From assembly GCA_029008005.1 (NCBI GenBank), contig JAQXIX010000029.1, forward strand, positions 1 through 64,000: DNA of 64,000 bases, read 5' to 3'. Positions 20,012 through 28,890 of the stretch are shown here, one piece after another. The position numbers and the translations under genes are program-made. Positions within the stretch are counted from its first letter, which is position 1. The number at the start of each line of letters is the position of its first letter. The stretch comes from Bacillota bacterium (GTDB lineage Bacteria; Bacillota; Clostridia; Peptostreptococcales; Anaerovoracaceae). The notes beneath the pieces were generated by a model. That model saw only the letters and a list, made by a program, of their open reading frames with translations, was not told the origin of the DNA and did no database searches.

Positions 20012-20833
20012 GTGAAAGTAATAGGAATAGGTGATAATGTAGTCGACAGGTATATAGACAGAAGAATAATGTTTCCCGGTGGAAATTCAGTAAATTTCGC
20101 TGTCTATGCGAAACAGTGCGGAGTTGAATCGGCATACCTTGGAAATATTGCGGATGATCCGGAAGGGCATCTGGTAAAAGAATCTCTCATCAGCCTTGGA
20201 GTTGATGTGTCCAATTGTCCGCTGCAGGAAGGAATGGCTACAGAACGTTGCGACGTAGTGCTAAATGACGGAGACAGACAATTTGTCGGATGTACATACG
20301 GTCCCGGTGTTTGGACACCTTTCACAATTGAAGAAAAACACATGGAATATCTCAAAGGCTTTGATCTTATTCACTGCGGCTGCTACGGAGAGATGGCCGA
20401 TGAAATTCACAAGCTGTCCGGCATTGATGCAATGAAGACATATGATTTTTCAGCCGAAGAAGAATACAGAACGGATGAGTATCTGGAGAAAGTATGCCCT
20501 TATATAGATATTGCACTTTTCTCAGCAGAAGCCATGAATAGTGATGAAATCGACGCTGTAATGAAAAAAGCATACTCACTTGGCGCGAAAAAAGTGCTTG
20601 TGACCATGGGAACTAAAGGTCAGCTCCTGTGGGACGGAGAAAAGGTACACAAGGGAAAAGTCAAGCTGATCGATGCTGTTGATACAATGGGAGCGGGAGA
20701 TTCATTCTTTACGGCTTTTGCAATAGCAATGCTCAGAGGACTGGAGTATCCGGAGGCATTTGATTACGCAGCGGAATTCAGTGCGAAGACATGTCTCACA
20801 GAAGGAGCATTCGGACTGGGAAAAGAATACTGA
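20012..20833 (+). CDS. PfkB-family sugar kinase, fructoselysine 6-kinase-like (FrlD-like)
   Basis: PfkB features (FPGGNSVNFAVYAKQCG ... DTMGAGDSFFTAFAIA) with FrlD-like N-terminus (KVIGIGDNVVDRY); linked to an FrlB-like SIS protein. Confidence 0.8.
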   Translation: MKVIGIGDNVVDRYIDRRIMFPGGNSVNFAVYAKQCGVESAYLGNIADDPEGHLVKESLISLGVDVSNCPLQEGMATERCDVVLNDGDRQFVGCTYGPGVWTPFTIEEKHMEYLKGFDLIHCGCYGEMADEIHKLSGIDAMKTYDFSAEEEYRTDEYLEKVCPYIDIALFSAEAMNSDEIDAVMKKAYSLGAKKVLVTMGTKGQLLWDGEKVHKGKVKLIDAVDTMGAGDSFFTAFAIAMLRGLEYPEAFDYAAEFSAKTCLTEGAFGLGKEY

Positions 20834-20834
20834 T

Positions 20835-21551
20835 ATGGCAAAAAACACTCTCAAACTCGATGTCAAAATCGCAAAAGAAATTGAATACTGGATAGAATCG
20901 GGAATATACGGTGAGGGTGACCGGCTTCCTTCGGAGCGACACCTGGCAGAACATTTCGGTGTTCAGAGGGAGACAATAAGAAAGGCACTTCGGTTCCTGA
21001 AAGACAGAGGAAGAATCATAACGAAGAAGAATTCCGGACACTATATTGCATCGAAGAGAATCACATTTGATCTGAATGCTTTCAGTTCGAGAAAAAAGAT
21101 AATGGAAAAGACAGGAAAGGCAACATTTGTAAAGCTCTTGACCATGGAAGTGATTCAGGTGCCTGATAAGATGCTAAAAAAAACCGGATGGCCGGCGGGA
21201 ACCATGGCTTATAAGATAATGCGCCTCAGATATGCGGCAGGTCAGCCGGAAGGACTTGAACGAGCTCACATCAGATGCGATCTGGTGCCGAATCTTTCGG
21301 AGACAGATGTTCACAATAAGTCTATTTATTCTTTTCTTAATAAAGAATACGGAATCAACATCGCAAAATCCACAACCACCGTATCGGTAGTAAATACAAA
21401 CGGTCTCGAATCGGAACTGTTGAATACCAAGTATTCGAAACCGGCTCTCAGATATGAAGGACTCGTGTATGACAGACAGGGAAGACTGATTGAGTTTTTT
21501 GACGATATAATATTGAAAGACAGAGTTCAGTTTGTGAAAAACGATATATAG
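20835..21551 (+). CDS. GntR-family regulator with UTRA domain (first copy)
   Basis: N-terminal wHTH (GEGDRLPSERHLAEHFGVQRETIRKALRFLKDRG) and UTRA-like C-terminus. Start MAKNTLKLDVK at 20835. Confidence 0.88.
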   Translation: MAKNTLKLDVKIAKEIEYWIESGIYGEGDRLPSERHLAEHFGVQRETIRKALRFLKDRGRIITKKNSGHYIASKRITFDLNAFSSRKKIMEKTGKATFVKLLTMEVIQVPDKMLKKTGWPAGTMAYKIMRLRYAAGQPEGLERAHIRCDLVPNLSETDVHNKSIYSFLNKEYGINIAKSTTTVSVVNTNGLESELLNTKYSKPALRYEGLVYDRQGRLIEFFDDIILKDRVQFVKNDI

Positions 21552-21559
21552 CAGAAGCA

Positions 21560-22300
21560 ATGAATAAAAAAATTATCGAAAAAAAACCGGATACGAAAGC
21601 TATATGTGACGGTATAAGACGGCGTATCGAACAGGGAAGCCTGCTGCCGGGAGAGAGGCTTCCGGCAGAACGCGAACTTGCCGAAGTAATAGGTGTGGGC
21701 AGGGCGGCAGTTCAGAATGCATACAATAAGCTTAGGGATGAAGGGTACCTGACAAAGCGCAAAGGCTTCGGAACATTTGTAAGCAGAACGGAAGAGAACA
21801 GAATGAATTTCGAATTTCTGTCACAGACGGGAAATTCCGGAATAACTGCTATGCTCAATAATTACAATGTCAGCACGTCCAACAAAGTCTTCAGCCAGGG
21901 TATTACAACTGAAAGGTTTTTCACACATAAGCTTGGAATTCCGGAAAAAAGCGATGTCTTTTTTTTACACAGAGTAAGATACGGAGACGGGGAACCGCTT
22001 ATTGTGGAATATACATATCTGCCGGCAGAAGAGTTCCCGGGAGTGGACAAGGTGGATTTCTCTAAAGTGTCTCTGTATGACTATATGGATGCCAAGGGCA
22101 GAATGCCGGTGCTGTTTAACGAGAAACTGATGACGATTGATGCTCCTGTTCACGAAGCGAAGCTTCTAGGTGTAAATGCCGGCACTCCGCTATACTATGT
22201 GGAATTTATCTGTTTTGACAAAAACAGGAAAATTGTCGAATACACTGAGAGCTACGCCAGAAGCGACAGGTTTCAGCTGAATTTCACAAATAGAGTGTAA
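21560..22300 (+). CDS. GntR-family regulator with UTRA domain (second copy)
   Basis: LLPGERLPAERELAEVIGVGRAAVQNAYNKLRDEGYLTKRKGFGTFV plus UTRA domain. Confidence 0.9.
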   Translation: MNKKIIEKKPDTKAICDGIRRRIEQGSLLPGERLPAERELAEVIGVGRAAVQNAYNKLRDEGYLTKRKGFGTFVSRTEENRMNFEFLSQTGNSGITAMLNNYNVSTSNKVFSQGITTERFFTHKLGIPEKSDVFFLHRVRYGDGEPLIVEYTYLPAEEFPGVDKVDFSKVSLYDYMDAKGRMPVLFNEKLMTIDAPVHEAKLLGVNAGTPLYYVEFICFDKNRKIVEYTESYARSDRFQLNFTNRV

Positions 22301-22346
22301 TTTTAAATTGGTATATGAATCGACCTGATATTGATAAATTAAGGTT

Positions 22347-22375
22347 AAAGAGCTTTTTTAAAAGCTCTTTTTTTG
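22347..22375 (+). terminator. Rho-independent terminator
   Basis: AAAGAGCTTTT/AAAAGCTCTTT stem followed by a T run. Confidence 0.8.
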
Positions 22376-22487
22376 ATTGGTATAGTATTTATATCGAATT
22401 GGCATGTCAAAATCCTTCGCAATTGCTTTTATTTGATTGAATTTGTTGTTATTCTATAGATGATAATAATTTTGAGAGGAGACTTCT

Positions 22488-23498
22488 ATGCGTAATTTCA
22501 ATTTAGAAGAGTATATGAAAGAATCGGAAGCTGCTTATGGCAGAAGAGCCGATATCGAAAAAATGGCGGACACACTTCACGCCAGAGGATATGACAATAT
22601 TGTAGTAATAGGAATCGGCGGAACATGGGCTGAATGGCATCCTGTAGTACATATCGCAAGACATTACACAGATGTTCCTATTTATCTGGAAAACGCTGCT
22701 GAGCTTTGTATCAAAACAGATAAGAGATACCTGAACAAGAATTCACTGGTCGTTACTTCTTCAGAGTCAGGAAACACAAAGGAAGTTGTTGAGGCAGTTA
22801 AGATGTGTAAGGAAATGGGTGTTGAAGTGGCATGTCTCACTAAAAACGCCGATTCACAGCTGGGTCAGCTTTGTGATTACGTGGTGCCTGACTGCACAGG
22901 AGACTGTGAACATGCATATATGATGTGCTTCATGTTCATGCTCAGACTTCTCTGGAACAGAGGAGAATTCCCTGCATATGAGAGATTCGCAGATCAGATG
23001 GTAAACCTTCCTGAAAACCTCATCAGAATCAGAGAGGAATTCGAGCCTAGAGCTGCAGAAATCGCACGTAACTATGCGAAGGAACCGTATTCGATATTCA
23101 CAGGATCGGGAGCTCTCTGGGGTGAGACATATCTGTTCTCAATGTGTATTCTCGAAGAAATGCAGTGGGTAAGAACAAAATCAGTTACTTCAGCAGATTT
23201 CTTCCACGGCACACTCGAACTCGTTGAAAAGGATGTACCTGTATTCGTATTCAAGGGCGAAGATGAATACAGACCTCTTGATGAGAGAGTTGAAAGATTT
23301 TGCGAAAAGCTTACAGACAAGCTGACTGTAATTGATACAAAGGCATTTGAACTTAAAGGAATCGATGACGAATTCAGAGTAATCTGTTCACCAATGATTC
23401 TGACATCACTCGTAACAGAAAGACTGGCAGCTCACTATGAACTGAATACAGGACACAGCCTTAAGTTCAGAAGATATTACAGACAGTTTGATTATTAA
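22488..23498 (+). CDS. SIS-domain protein, fructoselysine-6-phosphate deglycase-like (FrlB-like)
   Basis: SIS motifs (VVIGIGGTWAEWHPV, SLVVTSSESGNTKEVVEAV) and FrlB-like C-terminus; linkage to an FrlD-like kinase. Confidence 0.78.
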   Translation: MRNFNLEEYMKESEAAYGRRADIEKMADTLHARGYDNIVVIGIGGTWAEWHPVVHIARHYTDVPIYLENAAELCIKTDKRYLNKNSLVVTSSESGNTKEVVEAVKMCKEMGVEVACLTKNADSQLGQLCDYVVPDCTGDCEHAYMMCFMFMLRLLWNRGEFPAYERFADQMVNLPENLIRIREEFEPRAAEIARNYAKEPYSIFTGSGALWGETYLFSMCILEEMQWVRTKSVTSADFFHGTLELVEKDVPVFVFKGEDEYRPLDERVERFCEKLTDKLTVIDTKAFELKGIDDEFRVICSPMILTSLVTERLAAHYELNTGHSLKFRRYYRQFDY

Positions 23499-23510
23499 GA
23501 GGTGGTATAA

Positions 23511-24587
23511 ATGACACAGTCGATTGTTTCATTGCAGCATGTCAATAAATACTTCGGGGACAACCATGTTATCAGAGACCTTAATCTGGAAGTTTATGAG
23601 GGAGAATTCCTGACTTTGCTGGGACCTTCAGGTTGCGGCAAGACGACTATTCTCAGAATGGTTGCGGGCTTTGAAGATGCCACTGACGGTATGATACTGG
23701 TAGAAGGGGAGAGAGTAGAGGACAAGGAAGCCTTTGAAAGAGACGTAAACACTGTATTTCAGAGTTATGCCCTTTTCCCGCACATGACTGTGTATGATAA
23801 CATTGCCTACGGACTTAAGGTAAAGAAAGTTCCGAAAGAAGAAATAAAAGTAAGAGTTAAGGAAATGCTTGAGCTTGTGCAGCTCGTCGGATTCGAGGGC
23901 AGGAAGCCGGATGAAATGTCCGGTGGCCAAAAGCAGAGAGTAGCCATTGCGAGAGCACTCATAAACAATCCGAAGGTTCTTCTCCTCGACGAACCTCTCG
24001 GAGCACTTGACTTGCAGCTGAGAAAACAGATGCAGATTGAACTTAAACGTCTGCAGCAGAAGCTGAATATTACTTTCGTTTATGTTACCCACGATCAGGA
24101 AGAAGCGATGACGATGAGTGACAGAATCGCAGTAATGAGCAAAGGCGTGATTCAGCAGCTGGCAGCACCGGATGAAATCTATAACAGACCGAAAACCAGG
24201 TTTGTTGCGGGATTCATAGGAGAATCAAACATCTACAGCGGTAAAGTTACTGAAATAAAAGATGGAACAGCAGTGGTGGAAACAGAATTCGGAGTGGGAC
24301 GTATGCCTGCAGAAGATTTCAGCGTTGGAGAAGATGTTCACCTCTGTATCAGACCGGAAGTGATTCAGTACAGCAAAGAACCTGTTGAAGGATTCTCGAT
24401 TTCAGGGCAGGTTAAGAACAGAATATTCGTGGGATCAAATCACAGAACACTCGTGACTATGTCAAACGGATATGATTCCAGAATCAACAGAGTTAAGAAC
24501 GACAGCAGTTATAAAGAAGGCGATACTCTGTATCTTTTCTGGGAAATGGAAGACGTAACCGGAATCCATACACAGGAGGGAGAGTAA
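23511..24587 (+). CDS. ABC transporter ATP-binding protein, PotA-like
   Basis: Walker A GPSGCGKTTILRMVAGFE, signature MSGGQKQRVAIARAL, TOBE-like C-terminus. Confidence 0.9.
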   Translation: MTQSIVSLQHVNKYFGDNHVIRDLNLEVYEGEFLTLLGPSGCGKTTILRMVAGFEDATDGMILVEGERVEDKEAFERDVNTVFQSYALFPHMTVYDNIAYGLKVKKVPKEEIKVRVKEMLELVQLVGFEGRKPDEMSGGQKQRVAIARALINNPKVLLLDEPLGALDLQLRKQMQIELKRLQQKLNITFVYVTHDQEEAMTMSDRIAVMSKGVIQQLAAPDEIYNRPKTRFVAGFIGESNIYSGKVTEIKDGTAVVETEFGVGRMPAEDFSVGEDVHLCIRPEVIQYSKEPVEGFSISGQVKNRIFVGSNHRTLVTMSNGYDSRINRVKNDSSYKEGDTLYLFWEMEDVTGIHTQEGE

Positions 24588-25450
24588 TGGCAAAAGGTAA
24601 ATTGAGAAACAATGCACCGGCCATTGCTACAGCAGGCCCGGTATCGGTTTGGATGATTATTTTCGTACTTCTGCCGCTGATTTATATTCTCGTTATCAGT
24701 TTTATGACAAGAAGCTCATACGGTGGGATAGATTATACATTTACACTCGATAACTATAAGGAAATGCTGCAGCCTCTGTATCTGTCGGTAATTGTGAAAT
24801 CCTTTAAGCTGGCGTTCCTGACTACGGCAATCTGTCTGGTTGTTGGTTATCCGCTGGCGTACTGGATTGCAAGTAAACCTTTCAAGACGGCAGGGAATCT
24901 GCTTATGCTTGTAATGATTCCGTACTGGACAAGTTCTCTTGTTAGGCTCTACAGTACAAATCTGCTGGTTATGCCTAACGGATTTATTAACACGGCGCTC
25001 ATGAAGCTGGGACTCATTGATCAGCCTCTTGATTTGCTGTACAGCGACACAATGGTACTGGTGGGACTGCTTGTTACATGCCTGCCGTTCTCGGTTCTGC
25101 CGCTTTACAGTTCAATAGAAAAGATGGACAAGTCCCTTATTGAGGCGTCAAAGGATCTCGGAGCAAACTCCGTGCAGACATTCCTGAGAGTAACGATTCC
25201 TCAGACAGCACCGGGAATAGCAGGATGTATTATTCTCGTATTCATACCGTCTCTGGGTATGTACTACGTACCTGAAATCCTCGGTGGAGGAAAGGTAATG
25301 CTCATAGGAACACTGGTTAAGAATCAGTTCCTCGTAACAAAGAACTGGCCTTTCGGTGCATCCATGGCAATACTTCTGATTCTCATTACTCTGGCAATCA
25401 TGCTCATATATACCAGATTTAACAAGCTGGAAGATCTGGAGGTGTGCTGA
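24587..25450 (+). CDS. ABC transporter permease, PotB-like
   Basis: Multi-TM permease with EAA loop (IEASKDLGANSVQTFLRVTIPQTAPGI). Confidence 0.88.
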   Translation: MAKGKLRNNAPAIATAGPVSVWMIIFVLLPLIYILVISFMTRSSYGGIDYTFTLDNYKEMLQPLYLSVIVKSFKLAFLTTAICLVVGYPLAYWIASKPFKTAGNLLMLVMIPYWTSSLVRLYSTNLLVMPNGFINTALMKLGLIDQPLDLLYSDTMVLVGLLVTCLPFSVLPLYSSIEKMDKSLIEASKDLGANSVQTFLRVTIPQTAPGIAGCIILVFIPSLGMYYVPEILGGGKVMLIGTLVKNQFLVTKNWPFGASMAILLILITLAIMLIYTRFNKLEDLEVC

Positions 25451-26298
25451 TGAAAACAGAGAATCAGAGATTAAGCAAAAGACTGCGCAGAAAACGTGCC
25501 GGCAGACGCTGGGGAAATGTTTTTGCGGTAGCAGTGTTCACATTTATTTATATTCCGGTGGCAATGATGGTTCTCTTCTCGTTCAATGACCAGAGGACGA
25601 ACTACTACTGGAACGGATTCACCTTTGAATGGTATGAGTACCTGTTTACGAAATCAACCCTGTGGGAGAATCTTGTTGTATCGCTGATTGTAGCGGTTGC
25701 ATCGGTTATTCTTTCGCTGATAGTGGGAGTTCTCGGTGCCATCGGGCTTTCGAGATTCGAATTCAAACTGAAGAAAACGATTAACAGTTCTCTGTACATA
25801 CCGATTGTAATCCCTGAGGTTGTACTTGGTATATCGCTTTTGCTGTTATTTGATTTCTGCCAATTCCCACTGGGATACTGGTCGATGATTCTGTCTCATA
25901 CGACTTTCTGCGTACCTTTCGTTGTAATAATAATGAGGGGGCGGATTGCCGGTATGGACATGTCGGTTGAAGAGGCATCCATGGACCTTGGGGCCAACAG
26001 GATATACACATTCTTCAATATTACATTGCCAATGATGGTACCGGGAATAATGTCGGCGGCATTTATGTCCTTCACCCTTTCCATTGATGATGTTATCATC
26101 ACAAACTTTGTATCGGGTCCATATGCGACAACGCTCCCGATTAAGATTCTGTCAATGGTTAAGGTGGGACTGAAACCGGAGGTAAACGCACTGACCACAA
26201 TAATGGTTTTCGTGCTTGTACTCGGTATCGTGTGCAACAGTATATTTCAGGCGGCCGCAAAGAGGCGCGCCTCTAAAAAAGTTGTAACATATTATTAA
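25450..26298 (+). CDS. ABC transporter permease, PotC-like
   Basis: Multi-TM permease with EAA loop (VEEASMDLGANRIYTFFNITLPMMVPGI) and FTLSIDDVIITNFVSG. Confidence 0.9.
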   Translation: MKTENQRLSKRLRRKRAGRRWGNVFAVAVFTFIYIPVAMMVLFSFNDQRTNYYWNGFTFEWYEYLFTKSTLWENLVVSLIVAVASVILSLIVGVLGAIGLSRFEFKLKKTINSSLYIPIVIPEVVLGISLLLLFDFCQFPLGYWSMILSHTTFCVPFVVIIMRGRIAGMDMSVEEASMDLGANRIYTFFNITLPMMVPGIMSAAFMSFTLSIDDVIITNFVSGPYATTLPIKILSMVKVGLKPEVNALTTIMVFVLVLGIVCNSIFQAAAKRRASKKVVTYY

Positions 26299-26324
26299 TT
26301 ATTATCTGTGAAAAGGAGGAGAAG

Positions 26325-27416
26325 ATGAAAAAGCATCTGAAAAAAGTGATTGCTCTGGCTCTCATGGCAGTTATGGCATTGTCATTTACTGCATGTGGCG
26401 GCGGAAGCAGCGAAGACAACGGAGAAGTGAATATCTACATGTGGTCTGAGTACATTTCTCAGGATGTTGTAGACAGATTTACTGAAGAAACAGGAATCAA
26501 AGTTAACTTTTCTTACATGAACACATCAGAAGAAGCAGTTGCTAAGATTACAAGCGGCGGCGGAGATGCATATGACCTGGTTATGCCTTGTGATGCCGAT
26601 ATCACAAGCCTGATCGAAGGCGGATATCTCGCTGAAATCAATCTTGACAACGTGCCGAATCTGGACAACCTGGGTGATGCATACAAGAACAGAGTGTTCG
26701 ACCCTGAAAACAAGTACGCTATCCCTTATCTCATGAACTACGTATATGTTGTTTACAATCCTGAAACATGTCCGATCGAAATCAAGAGCTATGACGATCT
26801 CTGCGATCCTAAGCTTAAAGGACAGATTGCATCAGTTACAGGACAGAGAAACCTGTTCCCTATCGCACTTGTTGCCCTGGGATATGATGCAAACAGCACA
26901 GATGAAGGCGAAATCAAAGAAGCTTATGAATGGCTGAAGAACTATGTACCTAACGTAACAGGCTTTGACTCGGACAGTGCTGAAACTATGCTCATCAACG
27001 GAGCTTCATCGGTAGGATTACTCTTTGACGGTCAGGCATCAAAGGCATTCTCAGAAATGGGAGACGATGCTCTCGTAGTAGCAGAGCTGGAAAACCCTGT
27101 ACAGCTTGGAGTTGATGAACTGGTAATCCCTGCAAACGCAAAGAACAAGGAAAATGCTGAAGCATTCCTCAACTTCATTCTGGATGCTCAGAATATGGCT
27201 GATAACCTCCAGACAATGATGGACAACGACGGTCAGGCTTATGCTTGCCCTAACGAAGCAGCTGTTGCTCTGATGGGTGATGATTATCAGAAGGCACCTG
27301 CACTTGACATTCCTAAGTCAGTAAAAGAAAACTACTTCCTCCAGCTGGATGTAGGCGATGCTGCCAAGGTATATGACAAGTACTGGACAATGCTGATGTC
27401 AGACGAACAGCAGTAA
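26325..27416 (+). CDS. ABC transporter substrate-binding lipoprotein, PotD-like
   Basis: Lipobox (LSFTACGGG), PotD-like start of mature region (VNIYMWSEYISQDVVDRFTEETGIKV). Confidence 0.9.
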   Translation: MKKHLKKVIALALMAVMALSFTACGGGSSEDNGEVNIYMWSEYISQDVVDRFTEETGIKVNFSYMNTSEEAVAKITSGGGDAYDLVMPCDADITSLIEGGYLAEINLDNVPNLDNLGDAYKNRVFDPENKYAIPYLMNYVYVVYNPETCPIEIKSYDDLCDPKLKGQIASVTGQRNLFPIALVALGYDANSTDEGEIKEAYEWLKNYVPNVTGFDSDSAETMLINGASSVGLLFDGQASKAFSEMGDDALVVAELENPVQLGVDELVIPANAKNKENAEAFLNFILDAQNMADNLQTMMDNDGQAYACPNEAAVALMGDDYQKAPALDIPKSVKENYFLQLDVGDAAKVYDKYWTMLMSDEQQ

Positions 27417-27500
27417 TGTAGAAATATTCTTCATTCCCCAATATATTTTCCGGCAGCTTGCTGTGTATTATGTGATTCGCAGTGAAGGCCGGGAAGAGAA

Positions 27501-27549
27501 GAAGCCGTTGATCCGACACGGAAAGTGCCGGTACAGCGGCTTCTTTTTT
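27501..27549 (+). terminator. Rho-independent terminator
   Basis: GAAGCCGTTG...CAGCGGCTTC stem followed by T6. Confidence 0.75.
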
Positions 27550-27588
27550 GTTGAATATGTAGTATACTGTAATACGGAGGAATAAACA

Positions 27589-28890
27589 ATGATACCACTT
27601 TCAACAAAGATGAGACCGGACAGAATCGAGGATTTCGTCGGGCAAAAGCATTTCATGTACGAAGGGTCTCTGTTTTACAATTCAATAAAAAACGGCACTT
27701 TCGAATCAGCTGTTTTCTTCGGACCAAGCGGTACAGGCAAGACTACTCTTGCCAGAATAATCGCAAAAGAGCTGGACAGCAGTTTCGTGGAGATAAACGC
27801 ATCTGTTACGGGGACGAAGGAGCTTAAGGAAATTCTTGCAAAGGCTTCAGACAGGTTCTACGGGCTTTTGAAGGAGACAACATGCCTTTATGTAGATGAG
27901 GTTCACCGATGGAATAAACTGCAGCAGGATTCGCTGCTTAAGGCGATAGAAGAAGGTGTTGTCAAATTCATCGGAAGCACTACGGAGAATCCGTATTTCT
28001 CAATAAATAAAGCGGTTCTCAGCCGTGTCGGAAACATTTATGAGTTCAAATGTCTCTCAACAGATGAAATAAAGCTGATTCTGGAGAGAACCATTAAGGA
28101 CAGTGATAAAGGCTTCGGCGGTCTTAATATACAGTACGATGATGAAGCGCTGAGGATTCTGGCAGCCATGTCGGGGGGAGACTGCAGAGTTGCCCTTGAT
28201 GCCCTCGGATTCATAGTTGACAATACAGATCTGAAAATCGACAGAGAGACTGTTGCGGAAGCAATGCAGAAGCAGACAACTTTTTACGATAAAGAAGAGG
28301 ATAAATACAATCTCTTGAGCGCTTTGCAGAAATCCGTCAGGGGATCTGATCCCGATGCTGCCGTTCATTATCTGGCGCGTCTGATAGAAGGTGGTGCCGA
28401 TGAAATGATGATAGGTCGCAGGCTTATGGTAATGGCAAGCGAAGATGTGGGAATGGCTTATCCCAATGCGATAAGCATAGTGACATCATGTGTTCAGGCC
28501 GCACAGATGATAGGTTTTCCGGAGGCACAGATACCCCTGGCTCACGCTACCGTACTGATGGCATCCTGCCCGAAATCCAATTCGGCAAACGAGGCAATCT
28601 GCGCCGCATTAAGTGATCTTAGAACAAGAAAAATCGACGATGTGCCGGATCACCTGAAAGATTCCCATTATTCGGGAGCCGGTAAACTCGGAAGAGGAAT
28701 CGGATATAAATATCCTCATGCGTACGGAGGATATGTTCCGCAGCAGTATCTGCCGGACAATCTGTATAATGAGGGAACGAGATATTATGTACCTACATCA
28801 AACGGCAGTGAATCTTCATTCAGAAAGTATCTTGAGGAATTGAGAAAAATAGATGAAAACGAAAGAAAAAAGAACAGTAACAAGGGCTGA
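27589..28890 (+). CDS. rarA: Replication-associated recombination protein A (RarA/MgsA AAA+ ATPase)
   Basis: AAA+ motifs (FFGPSGTGKTTLARIIA, LYVDEVHRWNKLQQDSLL, FIGSTTENPYFSINKAVLSR) and C-terminal MgsA domain. Confidence 0.93.
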   Translation: MIPLSTKMRPDRIEDFVGQKHFMYEGSLFYNSIKNGTFESAVFFGPSGTGKTTLARIIAKELDSSFVEINASVTGTKELKEILAKASDRFYGLLKETTCLYVDEVHRWNKLQQDSLLKAIEEGVVKFIGSTTENPYFSINKAVLSRVGNIYEFKCLSTDEIKLILERTIKDSDKGFGGLNIQYDDEALRILAAMSGGDCRVALDALGFIVDNTDLKIDRETVAEAMQKQTTFYDKEEDKYNLLSALQKSVRGSDPDAAVHYLARLIEGGADEMMIGRRLMVMASEDVGMAYPNAISIVTSCVQAAQMIGFPEAQIPLAHATVLMASCPKSNSANEAICAALSDLRTRKIDDVPDHLKDSHYSGAGKLGRGIGYKYPHAYGGYVPQQYLPDNLYNEGTRYYVPTSNGSESSFRKYLEELRKIDENERKKNSNKG

